Of a stretch of 53,566 bases of DNA, positions 16,180 to 24,705 are shown piece by piece (position 1 is the first letter of the stretch; every line of letters starts with the position of its first letter). The stretch comes from Microvirga splendida. Lineage in GTDB: Bacteria; Pseudomonadota; Alphaproteobacteria; Rhizobiales; Beijerinckiaceae. The position numbers were made by a program, and so were the translations under genes. The stretch is taken from contig NZ_JAELXT010000030.1 of the NCBI RefSeq assembly GCF_016427565.1, positions 1 to 53,566 on the forward strand, written 5' to 3'. Below the pieces are notes generated by a model. The model was not told where the DNA came from. It was given only the letters and a program-made list of their open reading frames with translations, and searched no databases.

Positions 16180-18083
16180 TGATCCGGCGGATGCGCCTCG
16201 GGATCGGTGGACGCCTCATCATCGCCTTCCTCGGAGTAGGCGGGCTCGCGGTCGGCGCATGCATCGTGGGCTGGCTGTCCTATGCCCGCCTTAGCGAAGA
16301 GCTGAATTCCGTGGCGACAGCTCACCTTCCGGCTCTCGCGTTCTCCGCCCGCCTGGCGGAAGCAGGCGCGAACGTGATCGCCAGCACGCCCGATCTTGCG
16401 GTCGCGGAGCGCCGCGAAGCCTATGACAGAATTCGCAAGACGCTCGTCGAACGTGTGTCCGTGCTCCGCTCCGTCCTCAACGAGCGGAACGACGAGCATT
16501 CACTCTCGCCTGATCTTCTCGTCGTGACAAATGGCATTGAGGCTAACCTCAATGCCATCGACCGGGTGGCCGACCGGCGCTTTCCCCTGCATGAACGCGC
16601 GCGTGCGATCAGTGAGGAATTGCGATGGCTGCAGGCCGATCTGATTGAAGAGATCGAGCCGCTCATCGACGACGCTCGCTTCAACATGGAATCGGCTATC
16701 GGCAGGGTCGCACCTGGCGAGGCGGCCGAGGCCGGACGAAAGACTCTGTTGGAGGAGAGCCGCAAGAGCGAGTCCCTCTTGACCATCAATGCCTACGCCA
16801 ACCTAATCGTGGGGCTGCTGGGCCGGCTTGGAACCGTGCCAACGGTCGAGGACCTTCGGGAGACGAGCAACTTCCTCGGCGAGATGACGGATCAGTTTGA
16901 CCTGGAAACCAAGGCGCTCGCCAGCTGGACGGATACGATCACCATCGGCCAGATCGCGAGACGCCTCCTGGCCGTCTCCGATCCGGCATCCGGGCTCGCT
17001 GCCGTGAAGCGGGCGGAACTCGAAGCCATCGCTGATGGGCAGACGCTCCTTGCCGAGAACAGACGCCTTGTCACCCAACTCGGTATGCTTGTGTCTCAGG
17101 AGGTCAATCGTACGGAAGCGATAGCTCGAAGGGCGGCGGAGCGTTCCGCCGATGCCATCGCGATCGGGCGCAATCTCCTTCTGGCGATCGCCGTCACGTC
17201 ATTGGCCATCACGATCGCGATCGGCTGGTTCTATGTCCGAAGGAACCTCGTTGTGCGTCTCCAGGGGCTGACTTTGGCGGCGACGACCATTGCGAGTGGC
17301 CCCACGATGCCGGTCCTGCCGCCTCCAACCGATGACGAACTCGGCGATCTTGCCAAGGCGCTTGCCGTCTTCAGGCAAACCCGGGACGACTTGGTCCAGG
17401 CCGCCAAGCTCGCTGCGCTCGGCCAGATGTCTGCAGGCATCAGCCATGAGCTCAATCAACCTCTCGCGGCAATCCGCTCGCACGCATACAACGGCGCCGT
17501 GCTGCTCCAGCGCGGGCGCCTGGAGGAAGCAGGGGCCAGCTTCGATCGGATCCAGGGACTGACGACCCGGATGGCGGAGCTGATCAAGCATCTCAAGCGC
17601 TTCGCGCGCCGCCCAGCCGCGGCTCTCGAAGCGGTCGATCTGCGCGCCGCCGTCGAGGGCGGCCTAAGCCTGTTCGAGCAGCGTATCGATGAGGAGAAGG
17701 TCGCGGTGCGGATGAACTTTCCGGATGCTTCCCTCAAGGTATTGGCCGAGGAGGTCAGGCTGGAGCAGGTGATCGTCAATCTGATTTCGAATGCGCTCGA
17801 CGTGGTCGAAGGCCAGACGGACCGTCGCATCGACATTGCCGCCAAAGCCAGGGAAGGTCGTGTCCGCCTGGCGGTCACCGACAGCGGGCAGGGCATCGCA
17901 GAGCAGTACCGCAGCACCATCTTCGACCCGTTCTTCACCACCAAGCCTGCTGGTCTGGGGCTCGGCCTCGGACTGTCCATGTCGTACAACATCGTGAAGG
18001 ATTTCGGAGGAGACTTGATCTTGGCGACGACAGGACCTACGGGAACGACCTTCGTGATCGATTTGGCGGCGAGCGAGGCATGA
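16176..18083 (+). CDS. PgtB-like membrane sensor histidine kinase
   Basis: The 635-residue kinase has a first membrane segment (about residues 14-34), a roughly 300-residue periplasmic helical region, a second segment (about 334-353), a HAMP-like linker, and the phospho-acceptor H-box LGQMSAGISHELNQPLAAIRSH (His near 424). The HATPase domain has N-box LISNALDVVEG, G1 VTDSGQGI, F-box IFDPFFTTK and G2 GLGLGLGLSMSYNI. I chose ATG 16176 because it forms an ATGA overlap with the upstream stop; the frame opens earlier at 16143. The stop again overlaps the regulator start by 4 bases. The large periplasmic region could contact the PgtC-like protein (inference). Confidence 0.85.
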   Translation: MMIRRMRLGIGGRLIIAFLGVGGLAVGACIVGWLSYARLSEELNSVATAHLPALAFSARLAEAGANVIASTPDLAVAERREAYDRIRKTLVERVSVLRSVLNERNDEHSLSPDLLVVTNGIEANLNAIDRVADRRFPLHERARAISEELRWLQADLIEEIEPLIDDARFNMESAIGRVAPGEAAEAGRKTLLEESRKSESLLTINAYANLIVGLLGRLGTVPTVEDLRETSNFLGEMTDQFDLETKALASWTDTITIGQIARRLLAVSDPASGLAAVKRAELEAIADGQTLLAENRRLVTQLGMLVSQEVNRTEAIARRAAERSADAIAIGRNLLLAIAVTSLAITIAIGWFYVRRNLVVRLQGLTLAATTIASGPTMPVLPPPTDDELGDLAKALAVFRQTRDDLVQAAKLAALGQMSAGISHELNQPLAAIRSHAYNGAVLLQRGRLEEAGASFDRIQGLTTRMAELIKHLKRFARRPAAALEAVDLRAAVEGGLSLFEQRIDEEKVAVRMNFPDASLKVLAEEVRLEQVIVNLISNALDVVEGQTDRRIDIAAKAREGRVRLAVTDSGQGIAEQYRSTIFDPFFTTKPAGLGLGLGLSMSYNIVKDFGGDLILATTGPTGTTFVIDLAASEA

Positions 18084-19429
18084 GTGCGGAGCTGAAGGTC
18101 GTTCTGGTGGACGACGACCAGGAAGTGCTCGACGCCTATCGGCAGACGCTGGAGCTCGATGACTTCAACGTCACTGCGGTTGGCTCTGCCAAAGCAGGCA
18201 TCGACATCCTGTCGCCGGATCTCCCGGCCGTTGTCGTGAGCGATGTTCGGATGCCTGGGCTCGACGGCTTCGGCCTTCTCGACGCCGTCCGCGCAATCGA
18301 CCCCGAGATCCCGGTGGTCCTCGTGACCGGCCACGGCGATGTGCCGATGGCCATTAAGGCGGTTCGAGCCGGCGCCTGGGATTTCATCGAGAAACCGGCT
18401 GATCCCGTGCGGCTCGTCGAGACGGTCAGGCGCGCATTTGCACACCGCAGCCTTATCCTCGAAAACCGCGCTCTCCGGGCAGGAACCGCGGATCAGGATT
18501 CCATCGTCAGCCGGCTCGTCGGGCACTCTACCGCCATCGAACGGCTACGGCGCATCCTTGGGACGCTCGCGGAGGCCGAGGCCGACGTGCTTCTTCTTGG
18601 CGAGACGGGCACAGGCAAGGAGGTCGCCGCCCGCGCTCTCCATGATTTTGGAATCCGGCGGAAGGGGCGGTTCGTAGCGGTCAATTGCGGCGCGATGCCG
18701 GAAACCATGATCGAGAGCGAACTCTTCGGTCACGAGCCTGGTGCCTTCACCGGAGCCCGCGAGCGGCGGATCGGCAAGATCGAGCATGCGAGCGGCGGCA
18801 CTCTCTTTCTCGACGAGATCGAGTCCATGCCATTGACGGCGCAAATCCGGCTGCTGCGGGTGCTCCAGGAACGAACGATCGAGCGCCTTGGGTCGAATAA
18901 GGAGATCCCGGTCGACATCCGCGTTATAGCCGCCACCAAGGCGGATCTTACCGAACTGGCAGGCAAGGGCGCATTCCGCGAGGACTTGGTCTATCGATTG
19001 AACGTCGTCACGGTTCGCCTTCCACCGCTCCGCGAGCGGCGGGATGATGTGCCCGTGCTTTTCAGTCATTTCCTCCATCTCGCGGCTGCCCGGCAGGCGA
19101 GGGCGGCGCCATCGCTCGAATCGTCCTTCCTCAAGCGGCTCCAGCAACAGCAATGGCCTGGAAACGTGCGCGAGCTGCGGAACGCTGCCGAGCGATACCT
19201 CCTCGGTCTCGATGACGATGAGCAGCCCCAGGCGGGCCTGAGCCCTCCTGGTGCGCTGAGCCTCGAACAGCAGATGGAGATCGCCGAACGCCGCGTCATT
19301 GAGGAAACTCTCGTGCGCTTTGCCGGCCGCATCGGCACAACTGCAGAGGCACTCGGGATCACCCGCAAGACCCTTTATCTTAAAATGAAGAGGTACGATC
19401 TCGGTCAGACGGGTGAGATCGAAGCCTGA
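18080..19429 (+). CDS. NtrC-family sigma-54 activator, PgtA-like
   Basis: The 449-residue regulator has a receiver domain with acidic pocket D11-D13, phospho-acceptor D55 in VVSDVRMPGLDG and conserved Lys in FIEKPAD. The AAA+ domain has Walker A GETGTGKE (174-181), the sigma-54 contact GAFTGA (221-226), Walker B LFLDE and sensor arginines. A Fis-type helix-turn-helix ends the protein (GTTAEALGITRKTLYLKMKRY). All residues needed to contact sigma-54 are present. It is coupled to the kinase by an ATGA overlap, and a consensus sigma-54 promoter lies 124 bases past its stop, facing the ABC importer genes, its probable target. Confidence 0.9.
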   Translation: MSAELKVVLVDDDQEVLDAYRQTLELDDFNVTAVGSAKAGIDILSPDLPAVVVSDVRMPGLDGFGLLDAVRAIDPEIPVVLVTGHGDVPMAIKAVRAGAWDFIEKPADPVRLVETVRRAFAHRSLILENRALRAGTADQDSIVSRLVGHSTAIERLRRILGTLAEAEADVLLLGETGTGKEVAARALHDFGIRRKGRFVAVNCGAMPETMIESELFGHEPGAFTGARERRIGKIEHASGGTLFLDEIESMPLTAQIRLLRVLQERTIERLGSNKEIPVDIRVIAATKADLTELAGKGAFREDLVYRLNVVTVRLPPLRERRDDVPVLFSHFLHLAAARQARAAPSLESSFLKRLQQQQWPGNVRELRNAAERYLLGLDDDEQPQAGLSPPGALSLEQQMEIAERRVIEETLVRFAGRIGTTAEALGITRKTLYLKMKRYDLGQTGEIEA

Positions 19430-19552
19430 TGTTACCCATCTGACCCATGGGGCTGGAGGGAGGTTACCATCCTTTCCCAAATCGGCTGCCCGTTCGGGAG
19501 TTGCGCCTGGAAATCCTTATTTAGAACAATGGTGATGTGATTTGGCCAAGTT

Positions 19553-19568
19553 TGGCACGATTGTTGCA
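19553..19568 (+). promoter_or_regulatory. Sigma-54 (RpoN) promoter for the ABC importer operon
   Basis: TGGCACGATTGTTGCA matches the -24/-12 consensus TGGCACG-N4-TTGCA at every fixed position. The GG and GC elements are 10 bases apart, as required. Transcription should start near 19579, about 50 bases before the ATG at 19631, whose GGAGG ribosome site lies at 19620-19624. The upstream gene encodes a sigma-54 activator. A possible activator site is the near-direct repeat GTTACC at 19431 and 19463, 32 bases apart; this last point is weak. Confidence 0.88.
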
Positions 19569-19630
19569 TAAGGCTGTACGGACGCCCTCGCGCGGACCCA
19601 AGTCAAGAGCCAAAAAGTTGGAGGAAACTG

Positions 19631-20953
19631 ATGCTTCGCCATTCCGTCGCCACGGCGGCATTGATCGGCACTGCCCTGTTTACAGGGGCTGCCTTCGCCC
19701 AGTCCGGCAAGGTCACCGTCGTGACCTCGTTTTCCAAGGATGTGACCGATCCGTTCAAGCAGGCTTTCGAGAAGGCACACCCGGGTGTGACCCTGGACGT
19801 CCAGAATCGCAACACGAACGCGGGTGTGAAGTTCCTCGAGGAAACGAAAGCCAACAACCAGGTCGATATCTTCTGGGCATCTGCCCCGGACGCCTTCGAA
19901 GTTCTGAAGAGCAAGAGCCTGCTTCAGAAGCATAAGCCGAAGGCCGAGGGCATTCCGGACAAGATCGGCTCCTATCCGATCAACGACCCCGAGAATTTGT
20001 ATTCCGGCTTCGCGGCATCCGGCTACGGCATCATGTGGAACGACCGCTACGCCAAAGCGAACAAGCTGCCTGAACCCAAGGATTGGCAGGATCTCGCCAA
20101 GCCCGTCTACTTCGATCACGTCGCCATGGCAGCGCCATCGCGCTCAGGTACGACGCACCTCACCATTGAGACGATTCTGCAGGGCGAGGGCTGGGAGCAG
20201 GGGTGGCGCACGCTCAAGGAAGTGTCCGGAAACTTCCGCCAGATCACGGAGCGTTCATTCGGCGTGCCGGAGGCGGTCAATTCGGGGCAGGTCGGCTTCG
20301 GCATCGTGATCGACTTCTTCGCCTTCTCGGCTCAGGCTTCTGGCTTCCCGGTGAAGTTCGTCTATCCGACTGTGACAACAATCGTTCCGGCGAATGTCGC
20401 TGTGGTTGCCAATGCTCCCAACAAGGCTGGGGCCGAGGCCTTCGTCGACTACCTCGTCTCTCCCGCCGGGCAGGAAGTTCTCCTCGAGCCAAGCATCCGC
20501 CGCCTGCCCGTGAACCCGGCAGTCTACGCCAAGGCTCCGGCGGATTATCCAAATCCCTTCAAGGACCCGTCCCTGGGGGCGCGGGTGAAGTTCGACGTGA
20601 ACGTGTCGGAGAAGCGCACGAACGTCGTCGACGTCCTCTACGACCAAACCGTGACGTTCCAACTCGACGCGCTCAAGGCGGCCACCAAGGCCATCCACGA
20701 CGCTGAGGCCGCAATCGCCAAGAAGGACAATGCGGACGCCAAGGCTCTGGTGAAGGAGGCTCGCGATCTTGTTGCCGTCATGCCAGTCACCGAGCAGCAG
20801 GCCTCATCGTCCGAGATCACCGGCGCCTTCACGGGCGGCAAGGAGAAGGGTGCCCGTCAGGCCGAGCTTGAGCAGCAATGGGCCGCGTTTGCCAAGGAGC
20901 GTTACCAGCAGGCACAGGCCAAGGCCGAGCAGGCCCTGAAGCTCGCACGCTAA
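19631..20953 (+). CDS. ABC importer substrate-binding protein (PgtC/AfuA-like)
   Basis: The 440-residue protein has a signal peptide (residues 1 to about 23, ending GAAFAQ) and the same fold as the protein at 14809. Shared segments include VTVVTSFSKDVTDPFKQAF, VDIFWASAPDAFEVLKS, APSRSGTTHLTIETILQ and FVDYLVSPAGQEVLLEPSIRRLPV. A helical C-terminal extension of about 120 residues follows, ending in a Gln/Ala/Lys-rich stretch likely to be coiled coil. It would deliver substrate to the permease encoded next. Related proteins bind Fe(III), 2-aminoethylphosphonate, phosphoglycerate or sugar phosphates. The PgtBA-like neighbours favour an organophosphate. GGAGG precedes the ATG by 6 bases. Confidence 0.85.
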   Translation: MLRHSVATAALIGTALFTGAAFAQSGKVTVVTSFSKDVTDPFKQAFEKAHPGVTLDVQNRNTNAGVKFLEETKANNQVDIFWASAPDAFEVLKSKSLLQKHKPKAEGIPDKIGSYPINDPENLYSGFAASGYGIMWNDRYAKANKLPEPKDWQDLAKPVYFDHVAMAAPSRSGTTHLTIETILQGEGWEQGWRTLKEVSGNFRQITERSFGVPEAVNSGQVGFGIVIDFFAFSAQASGFPVKFVYPTVTTIVPANVAVVANAPNKAGAEAFVDYLVSPAGQEVLLEPSIRRLPVNPAVYAKAPADYPNPFKDPSLGARVKFDVNVSEKRTNVVDVLYDQTVTFQLDALKAATKAIHDAEAAIAKKDNADAKALVKEARDLVAVMPVTEQQASSSEITGAFTGGKEKGARQAELEQQWAAFAKERYQQAQAKAEQALKLAR

Positions 20954-20961
20954 TCTTTCCA

Positions 20962-20991
20962 GCGGGCGGCTGGCGTAAGCGAGCCGCCCGC
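20962..20991 (+). terminator. Hairpin between binding protein and permease genes
   Basis: GCGGGCGGCT (20962-20971) and AGCCGCCCGC (20982-20991) form a perfect 10-base-pair G+C-rich stem with a 10-base loop. It starts 9 bases after the binding-protein stop and is followed by T-rich DNA (about 20999-21013). It may stabilise the upstream transcript or partly terminate it, giving more binding protein than permease. Confidence 0.65.
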
Positions 20992-21023
20992 ATAAGCCCT
21001 TTTCGGATTTTAGGAGAGCGTCC

Positions 21024-22763
21024 ATGGCTGGCGCCACGACCGCCGGGCGAGCGCATGCGCCGTCCGTATCTTCCAGGTTCATGCGATTGTCGGCGACTCC
21101 GGGGCAGATCGCCCTCGCACTGGGGATTACCGTCTTCCTCGTTCTGTTCCTCATCGTGCCTGTCGGAACGGTGATCTATGTCGCCTTTACGGAGAAGGGA
21201 ACGGGCGAGTTCACCCTTGTGAACTTTCTCGACTTCGCCCGAACGGATCTGTTCATCCGCTCATTCTGGAATTCGGTCTATGTGTCCGCGATGTCTGTGG
21301 TCGTCGCGTCGATCTTCGCTCTTCCACTCGCCTACATCACCACGCGGTTCGAATTCCGCGGCGCAATGCTGATCCAGACGCTGGGCTTTCTGCCGTTGAT
21401 CATGCCGCCGTTCGTCGGCGCTGTCGCCATGCTGCTCCTGTTCGGCCGGAACGGAACGGTGAACCTGCTTCTCGATGAGTGGTTCGGTGTCAAGATTCCC
21501 TTCATGGAGGGGCTCAACGGGGTCATCTTCGTTCAGGCCGTGCATTACTTCCCGTTTATCCTCATCAATCTCTCGACGGCTCTGCGCAATATCGATCGGT
21601 CGATGGAAGAGGCAGCACAGAATCTCGGTAGCTCCGGGTTTCGGCTGTTCCACCGCATTGTATTCCCGCTTGCCATGCCGGGCTACATCGCCGGCGCTTC
21701 GCTCGTCTTCGTCAAGGTCTTCGACGATCTCGCGACACCGCTGCTCCTGAACGTCAAGGACATGCTGGCGCCGCAGGCCTACCTGCGTGTCACCTCCATC
21801 GGCATCGCTGATCCTATGGGATACGTGATCTCCGTCGTGCTGATCTGCATGTCGATCCTGGCCATGTGGATTTCCGCCCGCGCCATGCGCGGCAAGGACT
21901 ATGCGACTGTTCAGCGGGGCGGCGGCGGCCTGGCGAAGCGGACGATGCGCCCTTGGGAGAGTGCGCTCGCCTATGCGACCGTTCTGCTTATCCTGCTGCT
22001 GGTGCTGGCACCTCATATCGGGCTTCTGCTGCTCTCCTTTGCGACCATATGGTCCTTCAGCCCTCTGCCGGACGCCTTCACCCTGGCGCATTACGGCCGC
22101 GTGTTCGGCGAGAGCTTCGTGTACATCAAGAACACGCTCCTCTATGCCTCCATTGCGGGCTTGATCGATGTGGTTCTCGGCATCGCTATCGCCTATCTGG
22201 TGTTGCGGACGAAACTCATCGGCCGCGAATGGCTCGACTGGGCCGCGACCGCCGCTCTGGCAATACCGGGTGTCGTGCTGGGCATCGGCTATCTGCGAAC
22301 CTTCTATGGGGTGCAGCTTCCCGACGGCACGCCGCTCGCCACCCTGTGGATCACGATTGTGCTGGCGCTGGCGATCAGGCGTCTGCCTTATGCCCTGCGC
22401 GCCTGCTACGCCGCCCTGCAGCAGATTTCGGTCTCGCTTGAGGAGGCGGCGGAGAATCTCGGCGCCACAAAGATGCGCACGGTCCGGCGCGTGGTTCTGC
22501 CGCTCATGGCAGGCGGCATCCTGGCGGGCTTCGTCACGAGCTTTGCGACCGCCGCTGTAGAGCTCTCGGCGACACTGATGCTCGTCCAGTCGAATGCGGA
22601 CGCGCCTCTCGCCTATGGGCTCTATGTCTTCATGCAGTCGGCAGCCGGGCGCGGTCCCGGTGCGGCGCTGGGCGTCATCGCCGTGCTGCTCGTCGCTCTG
22701 TGCACCTTCGCGTCCCACATGATCATCGAGAAAAGCCAGAAGGCAAAAGGGGCCAGCCGCTGA
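21024..22763 (+). CDS. ABC importer permease, two fused membrane domains
   Basis: The 579-residue protein has about 12 hydrophobic segments and two BPD_transp_1 domains, as in FbpB/AfuB-type permeases. The coupling-helix EAA motifs are EEAAQNLGSSGFRLFHRIVFPL in the first half and EEAAENLGATKMRTVRRVVLPL in the second. One chain therefore supplies both halves of the inner-membrane pore. AGGAGAG precedes the ATG by 5 bases. It lies between the binding protein and ATPase genes, each 28-70 bases away, fitting a single sigma-54-driven operon. Confidence 0.9.
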   Translation: MAGATTAGRAHAPSVSSRFMRLSATPGQIALALGITVFLVLFLIVPVGTVIYVAFTEKGTGEFTLVNFLDFARTDLFIRSFWNSVYVSAMSVVVASIFALPLAYITTRFEFRGAMLIQTLGFLPLIMPPFVGAVAMLLLFGRNGTVNLLLDEWFGVKIPFMEGLNGVIFVQAVHYFPFILINLSTALRNIDRSMEEAAQNLGSSGFRLFHRIVFPLAMPGYIAGASLVFVKVFDDLATPLLLNVKDMLAPQAYLRVTSIGIADPMGYVISVVLICMSILAMWISARAMRGKDYATVQRGGGGLAKRTMRPWESALAYATVLLILLLVLAPHIGLLLLSFATIWSFSPLPDAFTLAHYGRVFGESFVYIKNTLLYASIAGLIDVVLGIAIAYLVLRTKLIGREWLDWAATAALAIPGVVLGIGYLRTFYGVQLPDGTPLATLWITIVLALAIRRLPYALRACYAALQQISVSLEEAAENLGATKMRTVRRVVLPLMAGGILAGFVTSFATAAVELSATLMLVQSNADAPLAYGLYVFMQSAAGRGPGAALGVIAVLLVALCTFASHMIIEKSQKAKGASR

Positions 22764-22791
22764 TCGCGTCTGACCCGAGGAAACGACACCT

Positions 22792-23889
22792 ATGAACCAG
22801 CCTTTTCCTATTTCAAAGCTTGGCACCAACGCCGTCGATGTCGACATCCGAAACGTCGATCTATCCTATGGCACCAACCATGTCCTCAAGGGCATCGACC
22901 TGCATATCCGGCCCGGCGAGTTCTTCGCCTTCCTCGGTCCGTCCGGATGCGGAAAGACCACTCTGCTGCGCCTGATCGCAGGGTTCAACCAAGCTGATGG
23001 CGGTGAGGTTCTGGTCGGCGGCCGGGATGTGTCGCGTCTGCCGCCCTGGAAACGCGATGTGGGTATGGTGTTCCAATCCTATGCCCTGTGGCCGCACATG
23101 ACGGTGAGGCGCAACGTTGCGTTTGGCCTTGAGGAGCGAAAGGTCCCAAGGTCTGAGATCGACAGACGCGTCGCGGCCGCCCTGGAACTCGTCGGGCTCG
23201 CGCACCTCGCCGACCGGCGCCCGTCGCAGCTCTCAGGTGGCCAGCAGCAGCGTGTCGCGGTAGCCCGCACAATTGCCATCGAGCCAAAGGTTCTGCTTCT
23301 CGATGAGCCCTTGTCGAATCTGGACGCCAAGATGCGCGTTCAGGTGCGGAGGGAACTGCGCGATCTGCAGCAGCGGCTGGGTCTCACGACGATCTTCGTC
23401 ACCCATGACCAGGAGGAGGCCAACACGATCTGCGACAGGATCGCCGTCATGAACGACGGAGTCGTGCAGCAGGTCGGCACGCCCATGGAGCTCTACGAAA
23501 AACCTGCCAATCTGTTCGTGGCGAACTTCCTCGGCACGGCGAACATCCTGCCGGGGCGCGTGGTGCATGAGGGAGGCGAGCGGTTCTTCGACATCGATGG
23601 CGGGGTTCGCCTGCCGATCCCGGCTCAGGTTGTCGTGCCGGAGGGAGCCAAGCTCGTCTTCCGACCGCAGCACGCGTCCCTGGCTGGACACGGTGCGGGA
23701 GATGTTCTGCTGCCGGGCATCATCGTGCACAGTGAGTTCCTTGGTTCCACGCTGCGCTATGTCGTGAGGATCGGTGCCGCGGAGGTCTCCATCGACACGC
23801 CTTTCCATTCGGGAGAGACGCTCCACCAGCCAGGCACCTCCGTGGAGATCAGCCTGTCCCTACGCTCAGCCCTCTGGCTCGCTGCCTGA
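22792..23889 (+). CDS. ABC importer ATPase (FbpC/AfuC-like)
   Basis: The 365-residue ATPase has Walker A GPSGCGKTTLLRL, Q-loop VFQSYALWPHMTV, signature LSGGQQQRVAVARTIA, Walker B VLLLDEPLSNLDAK and switch His in FVTHDQEEA. The Tyr-Ala-Leu-Trp-Pro-His Q-loop is typical of the iron/phosphonate/spermidine branch. The C-terminal about 110 residues form a TOBE domain (VFRPQHASLAG). It would drive the permease at 21024. GAGGAA lies 9 bases before the ATG, and the gene starts 28 bases after the permease stop. Confidence 0.9.
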   Translation: MNQPFPISKLGTNAVDVDIRNVDLSYGTNHVLKGIDLHIRPGEFFAFLGPSGCGKTTLLRLIAGFNQADGGEVLVGGRDVSRLPPWKRDVGMVFQSYALWPHMTVRRNVAFGLEERKVPRSEIDRRVAAALELVGLAHLADRRPSQLSGGQQQRVAVARTIAIEPKVLLLDEPLSNLDAKMRVQVRRELRDLQQRLGLTTIFVTHDQEEANTICDRIAVMNDGVVQQVGTPMELYEKPANLFVANFLGTANILPGRVVHEGGERFFDIDGGVRLPIPAQVVVPEGAKLVFRPQHASLAGHGAGDVLLPGIIVHSEFLGSTLRYVVRIGAAEVSIDTPFHSGETLHQPGTSVEISLSLRSALWLAA

Positions 23890-23981
23890 GGCGCCCCATC
23901 GCACGGCATCGCCCTCGAGCGGAAGAAATGCTCTTCCTTCCGCCGTTGGCACTCCGTTCCCCAAGAGTTAGTACTGACCGC

Positions 23982-24650
23982 ATGCCTTCCCTTAAAGCCA
24001 TCATCTTCGACCTGGACGGAACCCTCGTCGACAGCGCACGCGACCTCCGGGACGCAGTGAACGTCCTTCTGTCGGAGGAGGAACTCCGACAGATCGATCT
24101 CGACGAAGTCAAGTCGATGATCGGCGACGGCGCTCCCAAGCTCGTGGAGCGTGCTGTCTCGGCGACGGGAGGGGATCTGTCGCGCCTTCCTACGCTCGTG
24201 GTCCGCTTCCTGCAGATCTACGAGGCCAATGCGTCTCGCCATACCGAGGCCTATCCAGGCGTCGTGGAGACGCTGTCCGGTCTGCGGGAGCTTAGGATTC
24301 CGCTGGCGGTCGTCACCAACAAGCCCTACGCGGCTACCATCGAGATCCTGGAGGCGCTGGGCCTGCGGGCCTATTTCGATGTCGTTGTCGGGGGCGACAC
24401 GCTTCCCGAGCGCAAACCGCATCCGGCTCCGATCCATGCAGCGCTGAAGCGTCTAGGCGTGGCTCCTGAAGCAGCCCTCATGATCGGCGACAACTACCAT
24501 GATGTGCAGGCCGCCCGGGCAGCCGGCGTGCGCGCCTTCGCGGTGACCTATGGCTACAGCCACAGGCCTCACGCGGAACTGGGCGCGGAGCGCCTGATCG
24601 ACACCATGTCCGAGCTGCTGCCCATCGTGGTGAACGACGCTGCCACGTGA
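23982..24650 (+). CDS. HAD-superfamily phosphatase (phosphoglycolate phosphatase-like)
   Basis: The 222-residue HAD subfamily IA enzyme has motif I IIFDLDGTLVDS with nucleophile and general-acid Asp, motif II VVTNKP, motif III Lys in ERKPHPAP, and motif IV MIGDNYHDVQAARAAG. The alpha-helical cap between motifs I and II matches Gph-like enzymes. It would dephosphorylate a small phosphorylated metabolite. Its place after an importer controlled by a Pgt-like system suggests that the imported compound or a derivative is the substrate (inference). I chose ATG 23982 from family length; an in-frame ATG at 23928 is closer to a purine-rich stretch and cannot be ruled out. Confidence 0.83.
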   Translation: MPSLKAIIFDLDGTLVDSARDLRDAVNVLLSEEELRQIDLDEVKSMIGDGAPKLVERAVSATGGDLSRLPTLVVRFLQIYEANASRHTEAYPGVVETLSGLRELRIPLAVVTNKPYAATIEILEALGLRAYFDVVVGGDTLPERKPHPAPIHAALKRLGVAPEAALMIGDNYHDVQAARAAGVRAFAVTYGYSHRPHAELGAERLIDTMSELLPIVVNDAAT

Positions 24651-24705
24651 AACTCCGAAGAAGGCACGATTGAGCGGCAGAATTTTCATCTTGGAAATAT
24701 GATCT

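Noticed and set aside
17456..18526. 356-codon open frame on the minus strand
   Set aside because: It crosses the kinase and regulator genes antisense, without domain features.
21261..22847. 528-codon open frame on the minus strand
   Set aside because: It lies antisense to the permease gene, has low-complexity Gln/His/Arg composition and no domain pattern; the plus-strand permease is clear.
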